Below are positions 1 to 6,426 of a DNA stretch of 8,110 bases, piece by piece; position 1 is the first letter of the stretch, and every line of letters begins with the position of its first letter. The notes under the pieces were generated by a model that saw nothing but the letters and a program-made list of their open reading frames with translations, was not told the DNA's origin and made no database searches. Location: positions 1-8,110 of the forward strand of contig JANWID010000128.1 of NCBI GenBank assembly GCA_025450095.1. The letters run 5' to 3'. The stretch comes from Bacteroidia bacterium (GTDB taxonomy: Bacteria; Bacteroidota; Bacteroidia; AKYH767-A; OLB10). Made by a program: the position numbers and the translations under genes.

Positions 1-1184
1 ATTGGGATGGTCTTGTTAATGGCCGGTCAGGTGCTGCTCCTATAACCCGCTTTGATGCTTCAAAATTCAAAACCCGCTTCGCCTGCGAGGTAAAAAATTT
101 TGATCCCGGTACCATTCTCGATCGTAAGGAGGCCAGAAAGCTGGATTTATTCAGCCAGTTCGGTCTCGCCGCTGCTATTCAGGCAGTAGATGATTCCGGT
201 GTGGTAACTCATCCTTCATTTAACCCCGACAGAGTTGGAGTTATCTGGGCTGCCGGTATTGGTGGTCTTCGGACGTTTTGGGATGAAGCAACTGCGTTTT
301 CAAAAGGTGACGGAACTCCCAGGTTCAATCCTTTCTTCATTCCGAAAATGATCATCGATATTGCCTCCGGACATATTTCAATCCGGTATGGCTTACGGGG
401 TCCCAATTATGCAACTGTATCAGCATGTGCTTCATCAACACATGCGTTAAATGATGCATTCATGCTGATCCGCCTGGGAAAGGCTGATGCTATTGTTTCC
501 GGCGGATCGGAAGCAGCGATAAACGAACCGGCTGTTGGAGGATTTAATGCAATGCATGCACTGTCGGAACGAAATGATGATCCGGTTACCGCATCCCGTC
601 CGTTCGATTTAAACCGTGATGGTTTTGTAATGGGAGAAGGTGCAGCTGCGATCATGTTGGAAGAACTGGATCACGCGCTTGCCCGTGGTGCAAAAATTTA
701 TGCTGAAATGATGGGAGGTGGCATGTCTGCCGATGCTTATCATATTACCGCACCACACCCGGAAGGATTCGGCGCTCTGAACGTAATGAAGAACGCGCTT
801 GAAGATGCCGAAATGAAGCCGGAAGAAATTGATTATATTAATGTGCATGGTACATCCACTCCGCTGGGAGATATCAGTGAAGTGAAAGCTATCGCCGGTG
901 TTTTCAAAGAACATGCATACAAACTGAATATAAGCTCCACCAAATCTATGACCGGGCACCTGCTGGGTGCTGCAGGTGCTATTGAATCGGTGGCATCCAT
1001 TCTTGCAGTAAAAAATAATATCATACCTCCAACCATCAATCATTTTACAGATGATCCGGAGTTTGATCCCCGTTTCAATTTTACATTCAATAAGGCACAG
1101 CACCGCAATGTAAACGCAGCGCTGAGCAATACTTTTGGATTCGGCGGACATAATGCATCTGTGATCTTCAGGAAATACAGTTAA
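1..1184 (+). CDS. fabF: beta-ketoacyl-[acyl-carrier-protein] synthase II (FabF), 5'-truncated by window edge
   Basis: Condensing enzyme of type II fatty acid synthesis in the cytoplasm; it joins malonyl-ACP to an acyl-ACP with loss of CO2. The open frame runs in from the left edge (first full codon at 3, reading WDGLVNGRSG), so the GTG at 201 is internal and not the start. About 21 N-terminal residues are missing by comparison with E. coli FabF numbering. The nucleophile Cys is visible at codon 142 (SACASS). The two catalytic His are at codons 282 (NVHGTSTPLGD) and 319 (MTGHLLGAAGA), with the conserved Lys at 314 (STKSMTGH). The C-terminal FGFGGHN loop holds the gating Phe near codon 380. All key residues are present, so the enzyme should be active. 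It ends in TAA immediately before rnc. In Bacteroidota the preceding gene is usually acpP, which is outside the window. FabB/FabF separation rests on general similarity and context. Confidence 0.97.
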   Translation, partial: WDGLVNGRSGAAPITRFDASKFKTRFACEVKNFDPGTILDRKEARKLDLFSQFGLAAAIQAVDDSGVVTHPSFNPDRVGVIWAAGIGGLRTFWDEATAFSKGDGTPRFNPFFIPKMIIDIASGHISIRYGLRGPNYATVSACASSTHALNDAFMLIRLGKADAIVSGGSEAAINEPAVGGFNAMHALSERNDDPVTASRPFDLNRDGFVMGEGAAAIMLEELDHALARGAKIYAEMMGGGMSADAYHITAPHPEGFGALNVMKNALEDAEMKPEEIDYINVHGTSTPLGDISEVKAIAGVFKEHAYKLNISSTKSMTGHLLGAAGAIESVASILAVKNNIIPPTINHFTDDPEFDPRFNFTFNKAQHRNVNAALSNTFGFGGHNASVIFRKYS

Positions 1185-1898
1185 TTGGATATACTTTTAC
1201 CTTACCGTCTGTTGTTTTCAGGTGATAAGGAGATGATCCTGTCACTTAAAAATGTACTGGGATTTTATCCTTCTAATCTCTCTGTATACCGGCTTGCCTT
1301 TTCTCACCGTTCTGCATCCCAGGCTTCCGTAAACGGAATGCAACTTTCGAACGAACGGCTCGAATACCTGGGCGATGCAATACTCGGAGCCATTGTCGCT
1401 GAAATGCTGTTCCGGAGATTTCCTTTCCGGGATGAAGGTTTTTTAACTGAAATGCGTTCCCGCATTGTTAGCCGCGAACACCTCAAAAACCTGGCACTGA
1501 AAATTGGTCTTGACAAATACATTAAAAATAATTCGGGTCCCGGTATGTACCGTTCCATGTATGGCGATGCATTTGAAGCGCTCATCGGTGCCATCTTCCT
1601 GGATAAGGGTTACAGGCATGCTGAGAAATTTGTAATAAACCGCATCTTCAGCATTCATATCGATTTGAATGAAATCGAAAAAGCAGATCTGAATTTTAAA
1701 AGCCGGATTATCAACTGGGCACAACGGGAACGAAAAAATATTTTGGTCGCAACACTCGAAGAAGGCGGAGCTTCGCGGCTCATCAAAGTCCGGCTCATGC
1801 TCGACGGAACGGAAATCGCTACCGGTGTCGACTATGTGAAAAAGAAAGCTGAACAGATTGCGGCGAGAATAGCCTGTGAAAAACTCGAAATTGATTAA
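1185..1898 (+). CDS. rnc: ribonuclease III
   Basis: Endoribonuclease that cuts double-stranded RNA, processing rRNA precursors and some mRNAs in the cytoplasm. The 237-residue product has the RNase III signature NERLEYLGD at 56-64 and the second metal-binding motif GDAFEALIGAIFLDKG from 127. The four acidic catalytic positions are Glu60, Asp64, Asp128 and Glu131. A C-terminal dsRNA-binding domain spans about 170-235, with the typical KKKAEQ-AA helix at 219-227. The chosen start is TTG at 1185, the first codon after the fabF stop. The stretch RLLFSGDKE before the first ATG (1233, Met17) resembles the usual N-terminus of Bacteroidota RNase III, so starting at 1233 would remove conserved residues. 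The gene is in the same frame as fabF with zero spacing and is presumably cotranscribed and translationally coupled. Function is secure; the exact start is less so. Confidence 0.96.
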   Translation: MDILLPYRLLFSGDKEMILSLKNVLGFYPSNLSVYRLAFSHRSASQASVNGMQLSNERLEYLGDAILGAIVAEMLFRRFPFRDEGFLTEMRSRIVSREHLKNLALKIGLDKYIKNNSGPGMYRSMYGDAFEALIGAIFLDKGYRHAEKFVINRIFSIHIDLNEIEKADLNFKSRIINWAQRERKNILVATLEEGGASRLIKVRLMLDGTEIATGVDYVKKKAEQIAARIACEKLEID

Positions 1899-1919
1899 GT
1901 ACGGATGGGTACCTGTAAC

Positions 1920-3341
1920 TCATACCTCTTCCATTTTCTTCCTTAACCAATTCAAATCCGCGATTTGTTTTACAGATTCAATTTCATTTTTAATCACTGT
2001 AATTTTTCGTTTGTTCCCGTTAGCTCTTACCAGCTGCGTTGTGTACTTTAAAAGATTTCTGTAAATCGTTCGCTGGTATTCAGAAATAAGCCGGTTCCTG
2101 TTCAGGAAAACACGAAATGCTGCCACATGATAAAAAAGTGTTTCCTGTTCGTCGGTTTCAAAATAACACTTTAACAGAATAGCACGCATATCCAGCTGGT
2201 AATACAAATCCGTAAATTCAACTTGTCGGAGTAAGTTCAGGCTGCGGTGGTAATTACCGATGCTAAAATAATAGTAGGCGAGATTGTACGTATATGCGTT
2301 GCTTCTTTCACCAGGAAGCAGATCATTGCTGAATTTTTCGATGAATGATAATACCCAGTTTTGCTGTCCTGCCCGAATACCGATAACAACAATGTTTTTA
2401 AAGTCCCATTGTGAAAGATAATTGCCTGAATAAATTACTTTCCTTTCCAGTACTGTACGATAGATTTCAAACAAAACAGAAATATATTCGGTAACTCCCT
2501 GGTTAATTTTCTTAATGCAGTAATTCATCACATACTGGTACATATCCCGGAGTTCCTCTTTCTCAAACCTGGAACCATATTCAATCAGCAGCGTCTTCAG
2601 ATCTTTGAAATGATCATCACGATCGGGTTCGGTAAGTGTTTTATAGATGCGGTAATACACTGCTATAATTGGAATGTTGTTAAACTGCCCCGTCTCCACC
2701 AGGCTAACAATTTCATCACGCATCAGGAATTCGTAATTTACCGCCTTCACATTTTGAACGTTGATGATTTCACAAAGCAGCTGAAGTTTTTTTGCAATGA
2801 AATAAATATCCAGGTTCCTGGAAACCATTTCCACCGGATTCGATTGATCCCGTTTCTGCCTTGGCAGGTAATGATTCATATGAATAAATGAAAGCCGGTG
2901 CCGGTTTAAATAATGTTCTGCATTTTCATATGCATCCACCGTTAGATCAATGTCGTCTGTAGGATATAACGACAGGTAAGCCTTATCAGCACCTCTCTGT
3001 GCCAGAAGTGTACCAAGCAAAAAACGACTTTCTCCAACATCTGAATCAAGCGCCTTGTATTTCAAAAATCCACACGCATGTTGGTAAAGATCAGTAAGTG
3101 CGTACCGGAGTTTCTTGTCATCAAAATTCCCGTTACCGAATAGTGCCTCATAAACCTTCTCCCTGTCGAGCCCTTTGTTTGTAGTGAAAGGAAAATAAAC
3201 CGACAGATACCTGTATAGTTTCAATGCCAATGCCGACGGACCACCCAACCCCGAATCAAGAAACGTCTTCAACTGCTTCCATTCAGCAGGAGATAATACC
3301 GATAAGGTTGAAATTGTCTTAGTTGACCGGATATTATGCAT
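1920..3341 (-). CDS. uncharacterised helical, TPR-like protein (Bacteroidota)
   Basis: A 473-residue protein with no signal peptide or membrane segment, so probably cytoplasmic; I cannot assign a function. The N-terminal ~90 residues (LSPAEWKQLKTFLDS onward to LYQHACGFLKYKAL) look like a compact helical module that, from memory, recurs in unannotated Bacteroidota proteins. The rest is almost all amphipathic helix, rich in Leu, Tyr, Phe and Arg. Around residues 345-380 the stretch NLAYYYFSIGNYHRSLNLL fits a TPR repeat, followed by further helical pairs, suggesting an alpha-solenoid used for protein contacts. The frame is open back to a TTG at 3356, but the ATG at 3341 is preferred because a TAnnTTTG box lies just 4 nt upstream of it and would overlap a TTG-started coding region. 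It converges on rnc with a 21-bp gap and diverges from the secreted-protein gene at 3551. No enzymatic motif is seen. Confidence 0.88.
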   Translation of the reverse strand: MHNIRSTKTISTLSVLSPAEWKQLKTFLDSGLGGPSALALKLYRYLSVYFPFTTNKGLDREKVYEALFGNGNFDDKKLRYALTDLYQHACGFLKYKALDSDVGESRFLLGTLLAQRGADKAYLSLYPTDDIDLTVDAYENAEHYLNRHRLSFIHMNHYLPRQKRDQSNPVEMVSRNLDIYFIAKKLQLLCEIINVQNVKAVNYEFLMRDEIVSLVETGQFNNIPIIAVYYRIYKTLTEPDRDDHFKDLKTLLIEYGSRFEKEELRDMYQYVMNYCIKKINQGVTEYISVLFEIYRTVLERKVIYSGNYLSQWDFKNIVVIGIRAGQQNWVLSFIEKFSNDLLPGERSNAYTYNLAYYYFSIGNYHRSLNLLRQVEFTDLYYQLDMRAILLKCYFETDEQETLFYHVAAFRVFLNRNRLISEYQRTIYRNLLKYTTQLVRANGNKRKITVIKNEIESVKQIADLNWLRKKMEEV

Positions 3342-3345
3342 TCGA

Positions 3346-3353
3346 CAAAAATA
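3346..3353 (-). promoter_or_regulatory. candidate Bacteroidota -7 promoter element TATTTTTG (minus strand)
   Basis: On the minus strand these 8 bases read TATTTTTG, an exact match to the Bacteroidota primary sigma -7 consensus TAnnTTTG. The box ends 4 nt before the ATG at 3341, so a transcript from it would be leaderless or nearly so. I see no convincing -33 TTG at the usual 17-23 bp spacing upstream, and the region is very AT-rich, so a chance match is possible. Confidence 0.4.
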
Positions 3354-3420
3354 CAAAATAATTAAAAAAATAGTAATCTATATATATCTGATTGTTAAAT
3401 ATATATAATTTCATAATACT

Positions 3421-3452
3421 TTAGTTTGGGTAATTACAAGACCCCAAAATAA
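3421..3452. repeat. inverted repeat in divergent promoter region (10-bp arms, 12-nt loop)
   Basis: Arms TTAGTTTGGG (3421-3430) and CCCAAAATAA (3443-3452) are complementary at 9 of 10 positions, including an uninterrupted TTTGGG/CCCAAA core. The repeat lies between the two divergent genes and upstream of both candidate -7 boxes. It could be an operator for a dimeric regulator or a hairpin. No poly-T tract follows, so an intrinsic terminator is unlikely. Function is inferred from position only. Confidence 0.4.
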
Positions 3453-3455
3453 TCC

Positions 3456-3475
3456 GACAAATTTCCAATATTGTC
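3456..3475. repeat. small dyad GACAA-N10-TTGTC, operator-like
   Basis: GACAA (3456-3460) and TTGTC (3471-3475) are perfect inverted complements, with two more matching pairs inside (TT at 3463-3464 with AA at 3467-3468). It sits 24 bp upstream of the plus-strand -7 candidate and includes the TTG that could act as a -33 element, a position where a bound regulator could block RNA polymerase. Seven T's follow (3476-3482, after the final C), but the stem is too weak to call a terminator. Chance occurrence in AT-rich DNA is quite possible. Confidence 0.25.
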
Positions 3476-3499
3476 TTTTTTTACTGGAAAATCCCGGGT

Positions 3500-3507
3500 T
3501 ATGTTTG
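3500..3507 (+). promoter_or_regulatory. candidate Bacteroidota -7 promoter element TATGTTTG (plus strand)
   Basis: TATGTTTG matches TAnnTTTG exactly and lies 43 bp before the ATG at 3551, giving a predicted leader of roughly 35-40 nt. A TTG at 3471-3473 could be the -33 element, but its spacing (26 bp) is longer than usual. It is the only exact -7 match in the plus direction in this intergenic region and probably drives the secreted-protein gene. Confidence 0.5.
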
Positions 3508-3550
3508 TATCGTGAAAAAGTGTTGTTAATACCACCCTAATCTTAACCAC

Positions 3551-5737
3551 ATGTGTACCGTTCTGACCCGATATTTTATAACCAATAAAAGATATTTATT
3601 GGTCCTGGCTATGATATTGTTTGCAGGAATTTCGAACGCTTCCCATATTATGGGTGGTGAAATAAATTATCAGTGGCAGACAGGAAATACGTACACCATT
3701 CGGCTCACCATGTACCGCGACTGTATGGGTATTCCATTCAGTAATTATCAGACTATGAATTACGAGTCGATTTCGTGTGGTTTAAGTGATACATTTTCTG
3801 TTTACCAGGTAGGTGTGCCTGTTTCAGTATCTCCCATCTGCAATTCATCGCTTCCAAATTCAAGTTGCAATGGTGGTGGGCTGTTTGGTGTACAACAATT
3901 TACATATGAAGGCACCATAACGCTTCCGGGTAATTGTAGTGACTGGATTTTAAGTATGACTCAATGTTGCAGGAATGGCACAATTACAAATCTTGCCACA
4001 CCCGGCGCAGTTGGAAGTTATTTCTCAGCCAGATTAAACAACCTGGATGTTCCTTTCAATAATTCGGTAACGTTTGGAAGCATACCATATAATATGATCA
4101 ATAACAATATCACAACGCAATTAAGCTGGAATGCGTATGATGTTGATGGCGATGTACTGTCGTATGAATTGGTAGCTGCACGAGATTATAATGGCTCAGC
4201 ACCTGTTAGTCTTCTATATCAGCCCGGATATTCATTCCTGCAACCTTTCCAGTCGTCACAACCAACTACACTCAATCCTACAAACGGAATCCTGGATGTG
4301 ACACCGAACATGGTACAGGTTTCTGTAGTGTGCATGAAAATTTCCGAATACCGGAATGCAATTCTTGTAGGTGAAGTATACCGTGATTACCAGATCGCGG
4401 TAACAAACGGCACCAACAATGCACCGGTATTGACCGGTATCAACGGAACTTCCAACTATGTTATCAGCGGTTGTCCGGGTGATTCAATATCATTTAATGT
4501 AACTGGTTCCGATCCTGATATTCCACAGGTAGTTACACTTTCCATGAGCAATCCGGGAACATCGGCATCTTTCAGTTCCGTACCTGCTCCCGTAATTTCA
4601 CAAGGGACTTTTAACTGGATTCCCGTTACCGGAGATATAAGCGCTTCACCATATATTTTCATCATCACAGTCGATGATGACTATTGCGATTATTATGGAA
4701 CTTACAGCCAGGCATATTATGTTTATGTAAACGGATGCAATACAAATAATGTGTGGCCGGGTGATGCCAACTCCGATGGCGATGCTAACCTGTACGACCT
4801 GCTTGCTGTAGGTCTTGCATTTAATGAAAGCGGACCGGTACGACCCGGAGCAACTACATCATGGACTTCGCAAGCCTGCCCCAACTGGAGTACATATTTT
4901 GGAAGCGGCATTAATCATAAACATGCCGACACCGATGGCGATGGCAATGTAACATTGAATGATACGTTAGCCATATATCTTAATTATGGAATGAATCACC
5001 CGCTGCGGCTAAGTAACCCCGATGTCACCACCTTTGCTGACCTGGTAATTACTTGCAGCGATGATACTGTTAATCTTTCAACGACTGTCAATTTCGATAT
5101 AACCCTTTCCACTCCTGTCGATAGCTTATATGGTCTTGCATTCCGTATGTATTTCGATCCCGCACTGATTGATCCGGATTCTATCATGGTATCGTACCCG
5201 GGTTGCGTTTTCGGAACTAACGGTGTGGATATGATCAAAGTTGATCGCTCCCAGGGACTGAACGGTTTCGTTGATATTGCGCTCTCGAAAATAAACCAGG
5301 TTAATATCACCGGGGGAACCGGACCTGTTGCAAGAGTTACCATTGTCACCACGGACAATGTATCCGGTAAAGTAACGCTGACAGTTGTTCCAACTGATAT
5401 AGTCGGTGTAACTGTACACGAATTTCCCGTTCAGCTTAATGGCATAGGAGATGACGTCGTCATTGATCCTAACTTTGTGGGAATAAGTGAAATTAATTCA
5501 GGTGATCAACTCGTTGTTTATCCCGTTCCCGCAGGAGATTTTATTAATATAAGTTATTCCGGAAGCGGAAATATTCAATCTTATTTGTTGTATGATGTAA
5601 CGGGGAAGGAAGTGATGAATATTCAGGATCCGTCAAATAATTCAATAATTGATATTAAAGAGCTTCATGCCGGTTCATATCTGCTTAAAGCGTCAGCAGG
5701 AAAAGAAATCGTGTATAAAAAAATAGTGGTCTTCTAG
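3551..5737 (+). CDS. secreted multidomain protein with ASHIMGGE module, dockerin-like and cohesin-like domains, T9SS C-terminal sorting domain
   Basis: A 728-residue protein predicted to be exported by Sec and then anchored or released by the type IX secretion system. Residues 1-30 are a signal peptide with likely cleavage at SNA|SHIMGG. The mature N-terminus (SHIMGGEINYQW, YRDC at 55-58, CCRN at 139-142, DVDGDVLSYELV from 197, EYRN at 266) has the hallmarks of a module common in large Bacteroidota surface proteins. An Ig/cadherin-like segment follows (GSDPD from 319). Two EF-hand-type loops of dockerin type lie at 405-416 (DANSDG...D) and 460-471 (DTDGDGN...D), with acidic residues at loop positions 1, 5 and 12 in both. 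They are separated by a longer linker than in classic dockerins. Residues ~497-635 resemble a cohesin-like beta sandwich. Residues ~655-728 (VYPVPAGDFINISY, YDVTGKEV, GSYLLKA, KKIVVF) are a type-A sorting domain. No enzymatic domain is seen, so an adhesive, scaffold or structural role is inferred. The gene appears monocistronic, with its own promoter candidate and terminator. Confidence 0.9.
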   Translation: MCTVLTRYFITNKRYLLVLAMILFAGISNASHIMGGEINYQWQTGNTYTIRLTMYRDCMGIPFSNYQTMNYESISCGLSDTFSVYQVGVPVSVSPICNSSLPNSSCNGGGLFGVQQFTYEGTITLPGNCSDWILSMTQCCRNGTITNLATPGAVGSYFSARLNNLDVPFNNSVTFGSIPYNMINNNITTQLSWNAYDVDGDVLSYELVAARDYNGSAPVSLLYQPGYSFLQPFQSSQPTTLNPTNGILDVTPNMVQVSVVCMKISEYRNAILVGEVYRDYQIAVTNGTNNAPVLTGINGTSNYVISGCPGDSISFNVTGSDPDIPQVVTLSMSNPGTSASFSSVPAPVISQGTFNWIPVTGDISASPYIFIITVDDDYCDYYGTYSQAYYVYVNGCNTNNVWPGDANSDGDANLYDLLAVGLAFNESGPVRPGATTSWTSQACPNWSTYFGSGINHKHADTDGDGNVTLNDTLAIYLNYGMNHPLRLSNPDVTTFADLVITCSDDTVNLSTTVNFDITLSTPVDSLYGLAFRMYFDPALIDPDSIMVSYPGCVFGTNGVDMIKVDRSQGLNGFVDIALSKINQVNITGGTGPVARVTIVTTDNVSGKVTLTVVPTDIVGVTVHEFPVQLNGIGDDVVIDPNFVGISEINSGDQLVVYPVPAGDFINISYSGSGNIQSYLLYDVTGKEVMNIQDPSNNSIIDIKELHAGSYLLKASAGKEIVYKKIVVF

Positions 5738-5765
5738 ACTTGTGGTTAGGTCTATTTTTCGACTG

Positions 5766-5794
5766 GCGGCAGGGCAACCTGCCGCTTTTTTTTT
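5766..5794 (+). terminator. Rho-independent terminator
   Basis: A perfect 8-bp GC-rich stem, GCGGCAGG (5766-5773) with CCTGCCGC (5778-5785), is closed by a GCAA tetraloop of the stable GNRA class and followed by nine T's. It starts 28 bp after the stop of the secreted-protein gene and should end that transcript, separating it from the HTH gene downstream. Confidence 0.93.
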
Positions 5795-5896
5795 AAATCT
5801 TAAATATTAAATTTTCCATTTAAAATTTTAAATAAACATTGCATTAGCTTGATGTTAATATGAGATGGAAGATGGAAAATTTAAGATATAAGATTT
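5795..5896. repeat. 26-bp imperfect inverted repeat with 50-bp spacer
   Basis: The left arm 5795-5820 and the right arm 5871-5896 are reverse complements at 23 of 26 positions (mismatches at arm positions 1, 15 and 18). The arms are A+T-rich and include the shared core ATGGAAAATTTA. The 50-bp spacer contains a tandem GATGGAA GATGGAA that runs into the right arm (5864-5877). The repeat directly follows the terminator T-tract. It could be a non-autonomous mobile element or its remnant, an intergenic repeat family, or a transcript-end hairpin. I recognise no named element and see no clear target-site duplication. Confidence 0.6.
5818..5833. repeat. 16-bp perfect palindrome ATTTAAAATTTTAAAT
   Basis: The 16 bases read the same on both strands, overlapping the inner end of the left arm of the larger inverted repeat. 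It is entirely A+T, so chance is more likely than for a mixed sequence. It could be a binding site for a dimeric regulator or a cruciform-prone point. Confidence 0.4.
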
Positions 5897-6089
5897 ATAC
5901 TACACGCCGTAATGATCTCGTTCCTTGTCTTGTAAAATCTGTTAAATATTGTGGTAGATTTCGCGACGAATAGTTCCCCGATGGCCCTTCGTATTTTGTG
6001 ACTCCGTGCTTATTTTTTTGTTTCAATAACTCTTGATATTGTTTTTCATAACCCAATTGCAGATATTGCGGAAATTCTAACCACAACAT
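5897..6089. other. intergenic stretch without a convincing gene; minus-strand 64-codon frame only
   Basis: Together with the terminator and inverted repeat this makes about 350 bp without a solid gene (5738-6089). The only frame of any length is minus strand, ATG at 6089 to a TAA at 5895-5897. It would give 64 residues rich in Gln, Tyr and Arg, starting MLWLEFPQYL and ending SLRRVV. Its stop falls inside the right arm of the inverted repeat, and its ATG directly abuts the GTG of the plus-strand HTH gene. I recognise no domain and consider it more likely a decayed remnant or chance frame than a gene. No exact TAnnTTTG box is seen here for the HTH gene. Confidence 0.45.
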
Positions 6090-6380
6090 GTGACCCAGGG
6101 TGAATTAAAATTTTTTTCCGGCTTTCCTTCAAAGGAAACACTGAAGCTGTTATTGGAATGGCAGGCATTATATGCCGAAGTCCAGTCTGAAAAGAAACGA
6201 CTCAGCGCTATAACTCCAACGGAGGCTGTCAGGCTGCTGAATATTCCCAACCGAAAACTCTTACAATACATCCGGGAAGGTTATATCCGGCAGAAACCTG
6301 GCGGGGAAATCTACAAATACCAGGTTTTACAGCTTCTGGTGGATGTAAAGCAGGAAGAATTGTACCGGAGCATCCGCTAA
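6090..6380 (+). CDS. small helix-turn-helix protein, MerR/excisionase-like
   Basis: A 96-residue predicted DNA-binding protein. Residues ~1-38 form a charged helix (ETLKLLLEWQALYAEVQSEKKRL) that may dimerise. Residues 41-84 fit a winged-HTH of the MerR/excisionase (HTH_17-like) type: TPTEAVRLLNIPNRKLLQYIREG, then a turn KPGGE and a final helix YQVLQLLVD. The start is GTG at 6090: the frame has a TAA at 6078-6080 and no ATG anywhere, so GTG is the first usable codon. Length and domain order suit a stand-alone regulator or excisionase, but no integrase or phage gene is beside it. The phosphatase gene follows after 46 bp with no visible terminator, so the two may share a transcript. Target and role are unknown; the HTH call rests on pattern, not on a family match. 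Confidence 0.72.
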   Translation: MTQGELKFFSGFPSKETLKLLLEWQALYAEVQSEKKRLSAITPTEAVRLLNIPNRKLLQYIREGYIRQKPGGEIYKYQVLQLLVDVKQEELYRSIR

Positions 6381-6426
6381 TAATTGGCCTGTGGTGACCT
6401 GATATTTCTTAATTTCAACCCGCTGA

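Noticed and set aside
201..203. GTG at 201 as the start of fabF
   Set aside because: The same frame is open to the left edge and encodes conserved FabF sequence (WDGLVNGRSG, ACEVKNFDP) before it, so the gene is truncated by the window.
609..1151. 180-codon minus-strand frame inside fabF
   Set aside because: It lies entirely opposite a well-conserved gene, has no recognisable domain, and its composition is that of an antisense shadow.
1227..1235. AAGGAG directly before ATG 1233 as the rnc ribosome-binding site and start
   Set aside because: There is no spacing between the purine tract and the ATG, Bacteroidota rarely rely on Shine-Dalgarno sequences, and conserved RNase III residues lie upstream of it.
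2610..2891. 93-codon plus-strand frame inside the minus-strand unknown gene
   Set aside because: No start context or domain; it is opposite a long, compositionally consistent coding frame.
3379..3407. TATATATA tracts at 3379-3387 and 3399-3407 as a stem-loop
   Set aside because: Each tract is self-complementary low-complexity AT sequence; pairing between them carries little information.
5895..6089. 64-residue minus-strand protein
   Set aside because: No domain or promoter box recognised, its stop lies inside an inverted repeat arm and its ATG abuts the HTH gene start; kept only as part of the description of the intergenic stretch.
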